From the NCBI GenBank assembly GCA_019636515.1, contig JAHBXI010000002.1, forward strand, positions 434,001-498,000: a stretch of 64,000 nucleotides of DNA. Direction: 5' to 3'. The DNA is from Phycisphaeraceae bacterium. GTDB lineage: Bacteria; Planctomycetota; Phycisphaerae; Phycisphaerales; UBA1924. Both the position numbers and the translations under genes were made by a program. Below, one piece after another: positions 26,822-38,159 of the stretch. Under the pieces are notes generated by a model, which was given only the letters and a program-made list of their open reading frames with translations, ran no database searches and was not told where the DNA came from. Each line of letters begins with the position of its first letter. Position 1 is the first letter of the stretch.

Positions 26822-27673
26822 ATGCGATGCCGCTACCAGACGCCGCTCGTGATCGTCGGCGGAGGAACCATGGCCCGTGCCATCGCCGACGGGGCGGCGG
26901 CGGTCGGCGACTCGCTCACCGCGTGGCGGCTCGCCGAGCCCGATCCGTCTCGCCATGCCCACTTTCAGACCCTGGGCATTCAGGTTTTCACCGATGCCGC
27001 ATCGGCGATGGACGACGCCGTGTCCCGCGAGCCGGCGGGTGGCGAGGGCGTGCGACTGCTGCTTGCCATCAAGCCGCAGGTACTCGCCGAGGTGTCGGCC
27101 GGCCTTGCCAACGCGCTGCCCGTTCGCGGCGTGCCGATCGTCTCCATTCTCGCGGGCACGACCATCGAGCGCCTGCATCACGCGTTTCCGGGGTGTCGGC
27201 GTGTCGTCCGGGCGATGCCGAATCTCGCGGCACGGATCGGGATGGGCGTCACCGCCCTCGCATCTTCGTCCCAATCCACGCCGGAGGACCTGGACTTCGC
27301 CAGGTCGATGTTCGAGTCGGTCGGCCCGATGGTGGTCTCCATCGAGGAATCGCTCATGGATGCGTTCACGGCGCTGGCCGGTTCCGGCCCGGCGTACCTG
27401 TTCTTCCTCGCCGAGGCGATGGCCCGGGCGGGCGTTGAACTCGGCTTCGACGACGCCACGGCTCAGTCCGTAACCAGGCAGACGCTCGCGGGGGCCGCCC
27501 GACTGCTCGCCGAGACCCCGGATCGCCCGGAGGCGCTGCGAGCGGCCGTGACCAGCAAGGGGGGGACGACGGAGGCGGCGTCGGCGGTGCTGGAGAGGCG
27601 TGGCGTGGCGGCGTCGCTCCTGGAAGCGATGACCGCCGCCCGCGACCGGGGCCGGGAGTTGTCCCGGTTCTGA
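26822..27673 (+). CDS. proC: Pyrroline-5-carboxylate reductase
   Basis: Last step of proline synthesis: NAD(P)H-dependent reduction of pyrroline-5-carboxylate. The 283-residue product has the Rossmann motif 'VGGGTMARAIADG', the conserved 'IKPQVLAEV', 'SILAGTTIERL', 'VVRAMPNLAARIGMG' and the C-terminal signature 'GSGPAYLFFLAEAM' through 'VTSKGGTTEAASAVL'. ATG 26822 has GAGG six bases upstream. The residues at the start are slightly unusual ('MRCRYQTP'), but the length is normal. Confidence 0.94.
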   Translation: MRCRYQTPLVIVGGGTMARAIADGAAAVGDSLTAWRLAEPDPSRHAHFQTLGIQVFTDAASAMDDAVSREPAGGEGVRLLLAIKPQVLAEVSAGLANALPVRGVPIVSILAGTTIERLHHAFPGCRRVVRAMPNLAARIGMGVTALASSSQSTPEDLDFARSMFESVGPMVVSIEESLMDAFTALAGSGPAYLFFLAEAMARAGVELGFDDATAQSVTRQTLAGAARLLAETPDRPEALRAAVTSKGGTTEAASAVLERRGVAASLLEAMTAARDRGRELSRF

Positions 27674-27755
27674 GGCCCCACTGGGAATCTTCCTTGAAAT
27701 CAGCGAGGGTTTCGGTCACACTCGTGTCCGAACTGCCCACACCCCGGAGATCGCG

Positions 27756-30479
27756 ATGTTGCACCGATCCGTCCTTCGCACGGCCGCATTCCTTGCCCTC
27801 GTGTTCTTCGTTTCACCCGTCATGGGGTGGCAGGCCGGGGTCGCTCGCCACGACGGGGGCGGGAAATCCCTCTCGCCATCGTTCGTCGAGCGGCCGGGCA
27901 TCGTCGAGTTCTCGGGCCAGTTGATCGCCCGGCCGCGGCAGGACCTGGATCCGGCGGCGCGTCCACTGGTGGACGCCGCGGTCGCGGGAATGGTGGCCAA
28001 GTACTACCCGGAGGTCGATGAGTTCGTGCTGGACGTCGGGTCACGGGAGGGCGACATGGCCGCCGGGCCGGGGTGGGGTGAGAACCACCACGCCGGCCGC
28101 CTGATGCGCACCGGCTTGTTCGAGTACGTGCATCCGAACTGGAAGTGCTTCCGTGTCGAGACAATCCCCAACGACCCGCAGTTTGGCGCCCAGTGGCACC
28201 ACGGGGTGATGCGGTCCGCCCAGGCGTGGGACCTCACGACCGGGTCACCGTCGGTCATCGCCGCGTTCACCGACACGGGCATCGACCTGACGCACCCGGA
28301 CCTTGCGGCGAACCGGGTGCCCGGCTTCAACGCGGTGACCGACCTGGCCGAGGTCAACGGGGGGCAGGTATGGGACGTCGGCGGGCACGGGACGCACGTG
28401 GCCGGGTGCGCGGCCGCGATCGGCAACAACGGTGTCGGCGTGGCGGGGATCGGGTGGAACTTCAAGATCATGATGATCCGCGTCGAGGAGCCTGGATGGG
28501 GGTATGCGTACCTCGACGACCTGCTCCAGGGCGCCCGCTGGGCCGCCGACAACGGGGCCAAGACCGTCAGCACCAGTTACAGCGGCGTCGACTACGCTGG
28601 CGTGGGGACGACCGGCACCTACTGCAAGAACCGGGGGACGCTCCACCTCTACGCCGCCGGCAACGACGGGCGAGACCTCTCGTGGTTCGATTATCCCAAC
28701 ACGATCGTCGTCGGGGCATCGCATTCGGGAGAGGATCGCGCCGGGTGGTCCGCCTATGGAAAGGCCGTCGATGTCTTCGCGCCGGGCGAGTCCATTCTCA
28801 GTTCGTGCATCGGCGGGGGGTGGTGCTACGCCTCGGGAACAAGCATGGCCACGCCGGTCGCCAACGGCGTCTGCGCCATGATCTGGGCCGCCCGACCGTC
28901 GCTGACCGCCCAGCAGGTTGAGAACATCCTCTTTGCCACCTGCAAGGACTGGGGTGCTCCCGGCAACGACGATGTGTACGGGTGGGGCCGCGTGGATACG
29001 TACGACGCGGTCAAGGCCGCCGTCAGTTTCGGGAGCAACCACCCGGTCGCCGTGGACGACAACGCCGGGAAGATCCTCGCCGGGGCCTCCCTGCGGATCG
29101 ACGTGCTCGCCAACGACTTTGATCCCCAGTCGCAGCCCATTTCCATCGTCGGGTTCAGCCCGGCCTCCGGTCTTGGTGGAACGGTCTCGCTCTCGACGGG
29201 GACCGGCCCTGGCGGTCGAGACGAACTGCTGTACCAGGCTCCCGCGGTCGGCCCGGGCATGGACACCTTCACGTACACGATCCAGGATTCGACCGGCCTG
29301 ACCGACGGGGCGACCGTGCGCCTCCAGGTGATGACGCTGGACGAGTTCCGCGTTCCCGAGAACCCAAACTACCCCATGCCGGGTGTCGAGGGAAGGTATT
29401 ACGCCCTGTCATCCCCGACGCAACTTCCTGATTTCTCGGTGCTGACGCCGATCGTCGTGAAGGTCCGGCCGGATATCAACATCAACGCGGGCGGGGGCGT
29501 CTTTGGGGACTCGGGCCTGGCGGACAACGTCGGGGCGGTCTTCGAGGGGTGGCTGCTGGTTCCCGCCGACGACGTATACACCCTGTACGCCAATTCCGAC
29601 GACGGCTCAAGGCTGCTGATCGGCGACACCGTGGTCGTGTCCAACGACGGCCTGCACGGGCCGGTGGAGGCGGGGGGCGAGATCGCGCTGCGGGCCGGTC
29701 GCCACCGGATCCGGGTCGAGTACTTCGAGGCCGGCGGGGGGGCCACGCTGGTGGTTAGCATTGCCGGCGGCGGGCTATCCAAGCAGGTGATCCCGTCGTG
29801 GATGTGGTCGCACGGAGACTTTGCCGATTCGGATTTCCTCGATCCGGCGAGCCCCGGGGTCACGCGACCCGGGCTTGACGCCAATTACTACGCCACGACG
29901 CTCTTCATTACCACGCTGCCCAACTTTGCCGCGCTGACCCCGTACCTGGTCACGTCCGTTGACATGCTCAACTACGCGCCGACCAGCGGGGTGTTCGCCA
30001 ATTCCGGACGCTCCGACGCCGTCGCCGCGCTCTTCACCGGTTTTGTCACCGTCGGGGAGACGGGCTTTCACACTTTTTACTCAAACTCCGACGAGGGTTC
30101 GCGGGTGTACGTCGGGGGGCACCTGGTCGTCGACAACAACGGCCTGCACACCATGCAGGAGCGTTCGGGCATGATCGGGCTCAAGGCCGGGACGCACGCC
30201 CTGCGGGTCGAGTACTTCGAGCGAACCGGATCCTGCGGGCTGATCGTCAGCCACCAGGGCCCCTCCACGCCCAAGGCGGTCATTGCGGCCGCGGCCCTCT
30301 CTCGGGTCAACCCATGCCCCGCGGACTTTGACGGTTCGGGCTTCGTGGATACGGACGATTTCGACGCCTTTGTGGCCGCGTTCGAGGCCGGTGGCAACGA
30401 CGCCGATTTCGACGGATCGGGCTTTGTCGATACGGACGACTTCGACTCCTTCGTGGGCGCGTTCACCCTGGGGTGCTGA
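27756..30479 (+). CDS. Secreted subtilisin-like protease with two PA14 domains and dockerin-like tail
   Basis: 907-residue secreted S8 serine protease. Residues 1-24 are a signal peptide and about 40-130 a possible propeptide. The catalytic triad is visible: D173 in 'FTDTGIDLTHP', H211 in 'GHGTHVAG' and S363 in 'GTSMATP'. Next come a cadherin/VCBS-like beta domain (about 427-530, 'VDDNAGKILAGASLRIDVLA'), two PA14 domains (about 541-680 and 703-845, each ending with 'IRVEYFE' or 'LRVEYFE' type strands), and two copies of 'DFDGSGFVDTDDFD' at 857-907. The latter is the dockerin-type repeat common in Phycisphaerae proteins. PA14 domains suggest carbohydrate binding. ATG 27756 has CGGAGA just upstream. 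Confidence 0.93.
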   Translation: MLHRSVLRTAAFLALVFFVSPVMGWQAGVARHDGGGKSLSPSFVERPGIVEFSGQLIARPRQDLDPAARPLVDAAVAGMVAKYYPEVDEFVLDVGSREGDMAAGPGWGENHHAGRLMRTGLFEYVHPNWKCFRVETIPNDPQFGAQWHHGVMRSAQAWDLTTGSPSVIAAFTDTGIDLTHPDLAANRVPGFNAVTDLAEVNGGQVWDVGGHGTHVAGCAAAIGNNGVGVAGIGWNFKIMMIRVEEPGWGYAYLDDLLQGARWAADNGAKTVSTSYSGVDYAGVGTTGTYCKNRGTLHLYAAGNDGRDLSWFDYPNTIVVGASHSGEDRAGWSAYGKAVDVFAPGESILSSCIGGGWCYASGTSMATPVANGVCAMIWAARPSLTAQQVENILFATCKDWGAPGNDDVYGWGRVDTYDAVKAAVSFGSNHPVAVDDNAGKILAGASLRIDVLANDFDPQSQPISIVGFSPASGLGGTVSLSTGTGPGGRDELLYQAPAVGPGMDTFTYTIQDSTGLTDGATVRLQVMTLDEFRVPENPNYPMPGVEGRYYALSSPTQLPDFSVLTPIVVKVRPDININAGGGVFGDSGLADNVGAVFEGWLLVPADDVYTLYANSDDGSRLLIGDTVVVSNDGLHGPVEAGGEIALRAGRHRIRVEYFEAGGGATLVVSIAGGGLSKQVIPSWMWSHGDFADSDFLDPASPGVTRPGLDANYYATTLFITTLPNFAALTPYLVTSVDMLNYAPTSGVFANSGRSDAVAALFTGFVTVGETGFHTFYSNSDEGSRVYVGGHLVVDNNGLHTMQERSGMIGLKAGTHALRVEYFERTGSCGLIVSHQGPSTPKAVIAAAALSRVNPCPADFDGSGFVDTDDFDAFVAAFEAGGNDADFDGSGFVDTDDFDSFVGAFTLGC
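30324..30464 (+). repeat. Imperfect 60-bp direct repeat encoding the dockerin-like pair
   Basis: Two copies start at 30324 and 30405 (offset 81 bases, 27 codons) and encode the near-identical 'DFDGSGFVDTDDFD' segments at the end of the subtilase. Synonymous differences show an older duplication that selection on the protein has kept similar. Confidence 0.85.
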
Positions 30480-30564
30480 TCCGTACGGGGCTTGCTTCCA
30501 CGGATTGGCCCTCCGTGGGAGTTGCCGGGCGAGGGCGTGCCGGGGGTGGTATTCTCTGGTCCTG

Positions 30565-31749
30565 ATGCGGCGATTCGCGGACACCCCGGCGATCTTGGCG
30601 GCGGCTTTGGCCGTGGCGGCGTGCAGCGCGATCTCTCAGGGTCAGCAGAAGACCTTCAAACTCGACGCCGAGGGGAACTGGAACGTCTCCGAGGCCCCCG
30701 AGCCCGGCAGCGACGCCGAGGTCATCGGACGCGCCCGGGAGATGATTGTTCAGGGCCGGTACGCCGCCGCCGAATCGCTCATGGACGGCTGGATCGAGCG
30801 CCACGAGCGGACGAGCAACCCCTGGCTGGCCGAGGCGTACCTGGCCCGCGGGGATGCCCGTCTCATGCGCGACCGTGAAGTGCCCGCCCTGGAGGACTAC
30901 GAGGAGATCGTCAAGAATTTCCCCGGATCCGAGGCCTACACGACCGCGCTCACCCGTGAACTGGACATCGGCCTTCGGTACCTCAACGGACTGCGAAAGA
31001 GATTTCTTGGCCTGCGCATCGAGCCCGCCGAACGCATCGGCGAGGAGATCGTGCTCCGTGTGACCGAGCGGATGCCCCGAAGCCTGCTGGGGGAGCGGGC
31101 GCTGCTCGAACTGGCCGACTACTACTACCGCGTCCGCGACATGAGCATGGCGTCGGACGCGTACGAGGTGTTCCTGCGCATCTATCCAAACAGCGATGAG
31201 CGTCAGCGGGCCATGCAACGACGCATTTACTCGAACATCGCGATGTTCAAAGGGCCGCGGTACGACGGGTCGGGCCTCCGAGAGGCGAGGTTCCTGATCC
31301 AGGACTACAAGGCCAGGTATCCGCTCGACGCCGAGCGAACCGGGCTGGACGATGCGCTGATCGCACGCCTCGACGAGTCGGCGGCGGTGCAGATGCTCGA
31401 GTCGGCCCGGTGGTACCTGCGAAGGGAGAATCCTGTCTCGGCACGACTCACGGTATCGAGGCTCCTGCGGCGCCACCCCGGAACGGTCGCGGCGGTCATC
31501 GCGAGGGAATTGGCACAGGAATACGGCTGGATCATGCCAGAACCGGCGAGGTCGATCGGCGAGGCATGGCCGGAGGAGGCCGCCCAGTCCGGTGACCCCC
31601 CGCGCGATCCGGAGGACGTCGAGCCCGGGTCTGGTTCGCCCCCGGATTCGCCCCCGGATTCGCCCCCGGATTCGCCCCCGGATTCGCCCCCGGATTCGCC
31701 CCCGGATTTGCCCCCGGTCGATGGCCCTTCGGGCCAGGGGAGGAACTGA
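30565..31749 (+). CDS. BamD-like outer-membrane assembly lipoprotein with SPPD repeat tail
   Basis: 394-residue predicted lipoprotein. The signal ends with a lipobox at Cys20 ('LAVAAC'). Residues 45-340 are TPR-like helical repeats ('RYAAAESLMDGWIERH', 'ALLELADYYYRVRDMSMAS', 'SDAYEVFLRIYPNSDER') with the spacing of BamD/YbgF-type proteins. It is longer than E. coli BamD (about 245 residues). The C-terminus is a disordered acidic/proline tail with six exact SPPD repeats. The stop overlaps the start of the LptE-like gene (TGATG), so both are translationally coupled. The BamD assignment is by fold and context; a general TPR lipoprotein is the alternative. Confidence 0.75.
   Translation: MRRFADTPAILAAALAVAACSAISQGQQKTFKLDAEGNWNVSEAPEPGSDAEVIGRAREMIVQGRYAAAESLMDGWIERHERTSNPWLAEAYLARGDARLMRDREVPALEDYEEIVKNFPGSEAYTTALTRELDIGLRYLNGLRKRFLGLRIEPAERIGEEIVLRVTERMPRSLLGERALLELADYYYRVRDMSMASDAYEVFLRIYPNSDERQRAMQRRIYSNIAMFKGPRYDGSGLREARFLIQDYKARYPLDAERTGLDDALIARLDESAAVQMLESARWYLRRENPVSARLTVSRLLRRHPGTVAAVIARELAQEYGWIMPEPARSIGEAWPEEAAQSGDPPRDPEDVEPGSGSPPDSPPDSPPDSPPDSPPDSPPDLPPVDGPSGQGRN
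31636..31707 (+). repeat. Six perfect 12-bp tandem repeats encoding SPPD
   Basis: Six identical TCGCCCCCGGAT units in frame, followed by a degenerate seventh (TTGCCCCCGGTC). Because the unit is a multiple of three, copy-number change by slippage would alter tail length without a frameshift. Confidence 0.97.
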
Positions 31750-32282
31750 TGCGGCGAATGACCTCGTGGCCGACGGTGCTGGCGATCACCCTGACCGCGA
31801 TGTCGGGCGTTGTCGGGTGCGCCTCGGATCCTCGCGAGGGGTACAGTTTTTCTTCGGGCCACGGTGACACCGTGCGCACGGTGGCGATCGAGGTCTTTGA
31901 CAACGAGACTTTTTCGACCGGCCTGGAGGCCCAACTTTCCGAGGCGGTCGCCCGAGAGATCATGCGGACCACTCGATGGAGGGTGGCCAGCACCCGCAAC
32001 GCCGAGACGATCCTGTCCGGCAGGTTGACCGCTTCCGAACTGCGCCCGCTGTCGAGCGATCAGCAAACCGGCCTGGTTCAGGAACTGGGCGTCCGGCTCA
32101 CGGTGGATTTCGACTGGATGGACAACCGCTCGGGCAAGACGCTGGTTTCCAGGCGGTCCTTCACCGCGATGGATACGTTTGTCCCGGCGATCCGGACGGG
32201 TGAACGCATCGAGATCGGTCAGGCATCGACCATTGACGCGCTCGCCAAGGCCATCGTCGCCGAACTGCGTTCGTCCTGGTGA
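31749..32282 (+). CDS. lptE: LptE-like LPS-assembly lipoprotein
   Basis: 177-residue lipoprotein with lipobox Cys24 ('GVVGC'). The mature start 'GYSFSSGHGDTVRTVAIEVF' followed by 'DNETFSTGLEAQLSEAVARE' is the LptE pattern (Gly-Tyr after the lipobox, then strand plus amphipathic helix). LptE plugs the LptD barrel and helps place lipopolysaccharide in the outer membrane. Start and preceding stop overlap, coupling it to the BamD-like gene. No lptD is in the window. LptE families are very divergent, so the assignment is moderately sure. Confidence 0.72.
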   Translation: MRRMTSWPTVLAITLTAMSGVVGCASDPREGYSFSSGHGDTVRTVAIEVFDNETFSTGLEAQLSEAVAREIMRTTRWRVASTRNAETILSGRLTASELRPLSSDQQTGLVQELGVRLTVDFDWMDNRSGKTLVSRRSFTAMDTFVPAIRTGERIEIGQASTIDALAKAIVAELRSSW

Positions 32283-32354
32283 TGGTCCGCCCCGCGGCAT
32301 GGCGGGTGTGGCGTGCGAACGCGGACGAGCCTCGGCCCGTAGAAACCGACGGGT

Positions 32355-32383
32355 CCCCTTGAACCACGTGTTGTTTCCCGACC
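32355..32383 (+). promoter_or_regulatory. Possible sigma-32-like promoter of ftsH
   Basis: CCCCTTGAA at 32355-32363 matches the -35 box of RpoH promoters well, and CCCGAC starts 13 bases later where CCCCAT would be expected (four of six match). ftsH is a known heat-shock gene in other bacteria. It would give a long leader of about 230-240 bases, and whether this organism has RpoH is not known. Confidence 0.3.
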
Positions 32384-32394
32384 GCCCAGTCGGG
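32377..32394. other. Hairpin in the lptE-ftsH spacer
   Basis: Perfect 6-base stem CCCGAC/GTCGGG with a 6-base loop, about 95 bases after the lptE-like stop. There is no T-run. It could be a weak terminator or overlap the ftsH promoter. Confidence 0.3.
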
Positions 32395-32628
32395 AATAAC
32401 CCCTACTCGAACCCTATCATATGAGCCGATGTGGTGGCTCTACGCTCCCCGAGAGGGATGGCATGCCCGCCGCGGAGAGCGTTCGAGCGGTGAAGCGAGG
32501 CTCCGGTGCATCCGGCATGTTCGCGAGCCGAAAGTTGAGGTACGGTGATCGATCAGAACTTACACGCGCCGCCGACACGACCGGGTGATGCCCGGGTTTT
32601 CCCGAGCGGTGGAGGGACCGTGCCCGCG

Positions 32629-34659
32629 ATGGCACGGGACGACGGCAAGTCCGACCGGCCCGAACCGGGCCGGGGTGACGGCGAGGGCGATCCCCGACGC
32701 CGGACGACGCCCCCGACCATGCAGCCCAGCCGGGGGATCTTCGGCATCGTCACGATCGTGGTGGTGGTGATGCTGCTGTTCATGGCGTTGAACATGCAGA
32801 ACCAAGGCGAATCGATCTCGCTCAGCGAGTTCAAGACGCGGTACGAGAACGGGACGCTGGTGCGTAACAGCGTCGTGATCCGTGAGGACGCGATCACGGC
32901 GGGGCAGATCGACGCCCAGGGCAAGGAATCGACGGTCCGGATCTCGCTCAACACCGCCTCGCGCGAGGCGGTGGTGCGGGAGGTTCTTCGGATCACCGAG
33001 GGAGAGGCGCTCAGCCGGCCGCAGTCGTACTGGGGTCCGTTCCTGTACATCTTCGCCCCGTTCCTGATCTTCATCGCGTTCCTGTGGTTTTTTATCTCCC
33101 GTGGCCTTCGGTCGGCGGGGGCCGGGGGGGGCATGCTCGGCAATTTCGGAAAGTCCCGCCACCGGACCCTGACCAAGGAGATGACCGGCGTGACCTTCGC
33201 CGACGTGGCCGGGATCGACGAGGCCAAGGACGAAGTCACCGAGATCATCGAGTTCCTCCGCAACCCGAAGAAGTTCACGAAACTCGGGGGTCGCATCCCC
33301 CGCGGCGTGCTGCTCATCGGGGAGCCCGGGTGCGGCAAGACGCTGCTCGCCAAGGCCATCGCCGGCGAGGCGGATGTCCCGTTTTTCTCGATCTCCGGGT
33401 CGGACTTCGTGGAGATGTTCGTCGGCGTCGGGGCGTCGCGCGTGCGCGACCTGTTCAAGCAGGCCAAGGACTCCGCCCCGTGCATCATCTTCCTGGACGA
33501 GATCGACGCCGTCGGTCGGCGGCGCGGCGGGGGCTTCACCACCGGCGGTCACGACGAGCGCGAGCAGACCCTCAACGCGATCCTGGTTGAGATGGACGGG
33601 TTCAACTCGACCGACGGGGTGATCGTCATCGCCGCCACGAACCGCTCGGACGTGCTCGACCCCGCGCTCACGCGGCCGGGCCGGTTCGACCGTCAGATCG
33701 TGGTTTCCCTCCCGGACGTCAAGGGCCGCATCGAGATCCTGAAGGTCCACGCCAAGAAGGTCATGCTCGGGCCGGATGTTGACCTTGAGAAAGTCGCCCG
33801 CGGGACGCCGATGTTCTCGGGAGCGGACCTGGCCGCCATCATCAACGAGGGCGCGATCGCCGCGACGATGCAGAACAAGGAATTCATCGAGCACGAGGAC
33901 CTTGAGGAAGCGCGCGACAAGGTCAAGTTCGGCCGGGCCCGCAAGAGCCGGAAGCCCGACGCGCTCGAGAACAGGGCCACCGCCTACCACGAGGCGGGCC
34001 ACGCCGTGCTGCAGGCCCATCTCGCCGACGCCGATCCCCTGCACAAGGTCACCATCATCCCCCGAGGACAGGCCATGGGCGCGACGTTCTCGCTCCCGGA
34101 GAAGGACCGCTGGGGGTACGGCGCCAAGTGGCTCCGCGCCACGATGCGGGTGCTGTGCGGAGGACGTATCGCCGAGCAGCGCGCCACCGGAGACATCGGA
34201 TCCGGGGCGGCCATGGATATCGCCCAGGCCACCAGCCTGGCGCGCAAGATGGTCCTCGAGTGGGGAATGAGCGAGAAACTCGGCTTTGTCCGCTACGAGG
34301 GCGCCGACACCCGCGAGATGTTCATGCAGGACAAGGACTTCTCCGAGGAGACGGCCACGCTGGTCGATTCGGAGGTTCGCCGCCTCATCGACGAGGCCTA
34401 CAACGAGGCCACGAAGGTCCTCGACGAGAACTGGAGCAAGGTCGAGGCGGTGGCCGAGGCTCTCATCAAGTACGAAACGCTCACGTCGGATGACGTGTCC
34501 AAGATCATGCGCGACGGTGTGCTCGACCGACCGACGGTCAGCGACCTGCTGCGTGCCGAGGCCCGGCGAAAGACCCTCGAATCCCCCGCCCCCTCCCGCC
34601 CGCCCGATGCCGCGGCCGGTACCGAGTCCCCCCCGGGCGCCATGCCCTCTCCCGCCTGA
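32629..34659 (+). CDS. ftsH: ATP-dependent zinc metalloprotease FtsH
   Basis: Membrane-bound AAA+ protease that removes damaged membrane proteins and short-lived regulators. The 676-residue product has two N-terminal membrane helices ('[20 protein letters not shown]' and '[13 protein letters not shown]') flanking the small periplasmic domain, an AAA domain with Walker A 'GEPGCGKT' at 231-238, Walker B '[11 protein letters not shown]' and the second region of homology '[12 protein letters not shown]', then the protease domain with 'HEAGH' at 454-458. Walker A deviates from the usual GPPGTGKT. GTG 32620 is an alternative start three codons upstream; the GGAGG at 32611 sits between ideal distances for both. 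Confidence 0.95.
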   Translation: MARDDGKSDRPEPGRGDGEGDPRRRTTPPTMQPSRGIFGIVTIVVVVMLLFMALNMQNQGESISLSEFKTRYENGTLVRNSVVIREDAITAGQIDAQGKESTVRISLNTASREAVVREVLRITEGEALSRPQSYWGPFLYIFAPFLIFIAFLWFFISRGLRSAGAGGGMLGNFGKSRHRTLTKEMTGVTFADVAGIDEAKDEVTEIIEFLRNPKKFTKLGGRIPRGVLLIGEPGCGKTLLAKAIAGEADVPFFSISGSDFVEMFVGVGASRVRDLFKQAKDSAPCIIFLDEIDAVGRRRGGGFTTGGHDEREQTLNAILVEMDGFNSTDGVIVIAATNRSDVLDPALTRPGRFDRQIVVSLPDVKGRIEILKVHAKKVMLGPDVDLEKVARGTPMFSGADLAAIINEGAIAATMQNKEFIEHEDLEEARDKVKFGRARKSRKPDALENRATAYHEAGHAVLQAHLADADPLHKVTIIPRGQAMGATFSLPEKDRWGYGAKWLRATMRVLCGGRIAEQRATGDIGSGAAMDIAQATSLARKMVLEWGMSEKLGFVRYEGADTREMFMQDKDFSEETATLVDSEVRRLIDEAYNEATKVLDENWSKVEAVAEALIKYETLTSDDVSKIMRDGVLDRPTVSDLLRAEARRKTLESPAPSRPPDAAAGTESPPGAMPSPA

Positions 34660-37009
<2,350 letters not shown>

Positions 37010-37054
37010 CCGCCGCCGCCACGGCATTGAACCCTGACCACAACGCGCACCGCG

Positions 37055-37085
37055 AACGCCGTCCGATGGGGCGGCGTTTGTCATT
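37055..37085 (+). terminator. Probable dnaK terminator
   Basis: Perfect 7-base stem AACGCCG/CGGCGTT with a 10-base loop, followed by the T-rich TGTCATT, 45 bases after the dnaK stop. Confidence 0.55.
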
Positions 37086-37108
37086 CCCGGCCGCCACGTC
37101 CCATCATG

Positions 37109-37140
37109 AAAAGGCCGCGGGACATTTCGGTCCCACGGCC
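37109..37140 (-). terminator. Rho-independent terminator of the minus-strand PEP-CTERM gene
   Basis: Read on the minus strand, GGCCGTGGGAC and GTCCCGCGGCC pair over 11 bases with one mismatch around a 6-base loop and are followed by TTTTC. It sits 32 bases after the stop of the gene ending at 37172 and is the best intrinsic terminator in the window. Confidence 0.75.
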
Positions 37141-37171
37141 CAGTGAGGAATGCACGTTTCAGGTCGAGGGA

Positions 37172-37984
37172 TCATCCCCGGCGGCGACGGGCGGCGATCA
37201 CACCGCCCAGGCACGCCAAAGCCACGGTTGCCGGGGATGGCACCATCGTGAAGGTCTCGAGCACCGTCCAGCCATTGAATCGGCCGTCCTTGCCGTTGGC
37301 CATCGCCTCGGTGATCAGGTCCCGGGCGGTCTTGTCGATCGTCACGGCCTTGCCGAAGGTTGAGACGCCGTTCTTTTTTGAGCCGTCGAAATCGTCGTCG
37401 CCCTGGTAGTTCCACTCCCAGCCGGCGAGCACGAGAAACTGCTTCTTGCCGTCAAGGGCGAACTTGTTGTTGTCTTGCAGGATCAGGAACGTGCTGAAGT
37501 CGAACCCTCGCTCCTTTGGCTGCTTAGGAAAATCGATGAACTGGGTGAACGACTGGTCTCCACGGAGCGTGCGGCCGTTTAACTTGTTGTCCGTAATCCA
37601 CTCCGCCTCCGTGTAGTAGTGAGGGAAGGTGTCCTCCATCTCGGGGTCCATGTTTGGAGTCTTGGAGAACAGCCCCAAGGCCGGGCCGGTCTCCCGGCGG
37701 ACAACGTTGATCCAGTTGAAGTCGTACGTGTCGTCGAGCGACTTGAAGGCGTTGGTGAAGGTGAAGTAGCCGTTCATGAAACTTGCGTGACCGGAGCCCT
37801 GGAAGCCGTCCGCCTTGCCCGGTTCCACGGCGATCGAGCCGATCTTCTGCGGGGTGCCGAACCCCTGGACCTTCCCGTTCACGTCGATGGTGTGGATCGC
37901 CGCCTGGGCCGTCCCGGCCGCCAGCAGCATCGACAACAGGATGAATCCGCGGGTCGGCAGGAGCGTCGGTGTCTTGGTGTTCAT
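37172..37984 (-). CDS. Exported PEP-CTERM-like protein of unknown function
   Basis: 270-residue exported protein. A signal peptide with the stretch 'GFILLSMLLAAGTAQA' precedes a mature domain with no recognised family; it is rich in aromatic residues and Asp/Gly and probably beta-sandwich. The C-terminus 'VPSPATVALACLGGVIAARR' is a PEP-CTERM sorting signal with PSP in place of PEP, then an Arg cluster. ATG 37984 has CGGAG upstream. The strong terminator at its 3' end and an isolated position suggest a single-gene transcript. Confidence 0.82.
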   Translation of the reverse strand: MNTKTPTLLPTRGFILLSMLLAAGTAQAAIHTIDVNGKVQGFGTPQKIGSIAVEPGKADGFQGSGHASFMNGYFTFTNAFKSLDDTYDFNWINVVRRETGPALGLFSKTPNMDPEMEDTFPHYYTEAEWITDNKLNGRTLRGDQSFTQFIDFPKQPKERGFDFSTFLILQDNNKFALDGKKQFLVLAGWEWNYQGDDDFDGSKKNGVSTFGKAVTIDKTARDLITEAMANGKDGRFNGWTVLETFTMVPSPATVALACLGGVIAARRRRG

Positions 37985-38159
37985 GGCATGACTCCGTGGC
38001 CACCACGCCGTATGCCTCGGTGGCAATCCAGAAATCCGAAGGGGCATCCCTCTCGACGTTGACAGGGTGCTATGGAATTGGAACGACACAGGACGCGAGT
38101 ACTCACGCGCCCGCGGACAGAATCACCCGAAGACCACCGATGCAGACCCCCCGGCGGGA

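Larger units (their letters stand above)
32283..32628 (+). other. Intergenic leader of ftsH
   Basis: 346 bp without a credible gene. It holds a possible heat-shock-type promoter near 32355-32383 and a hairpin at 32377-32394, listed separately. The rest shows nothing I can name. Confidence 0.5.

Noticed and set aside
31636-31707. Repeat array as a possible CRISPR
   Set aside because: The units are contiguous 12-bp coding repeats without spacers.
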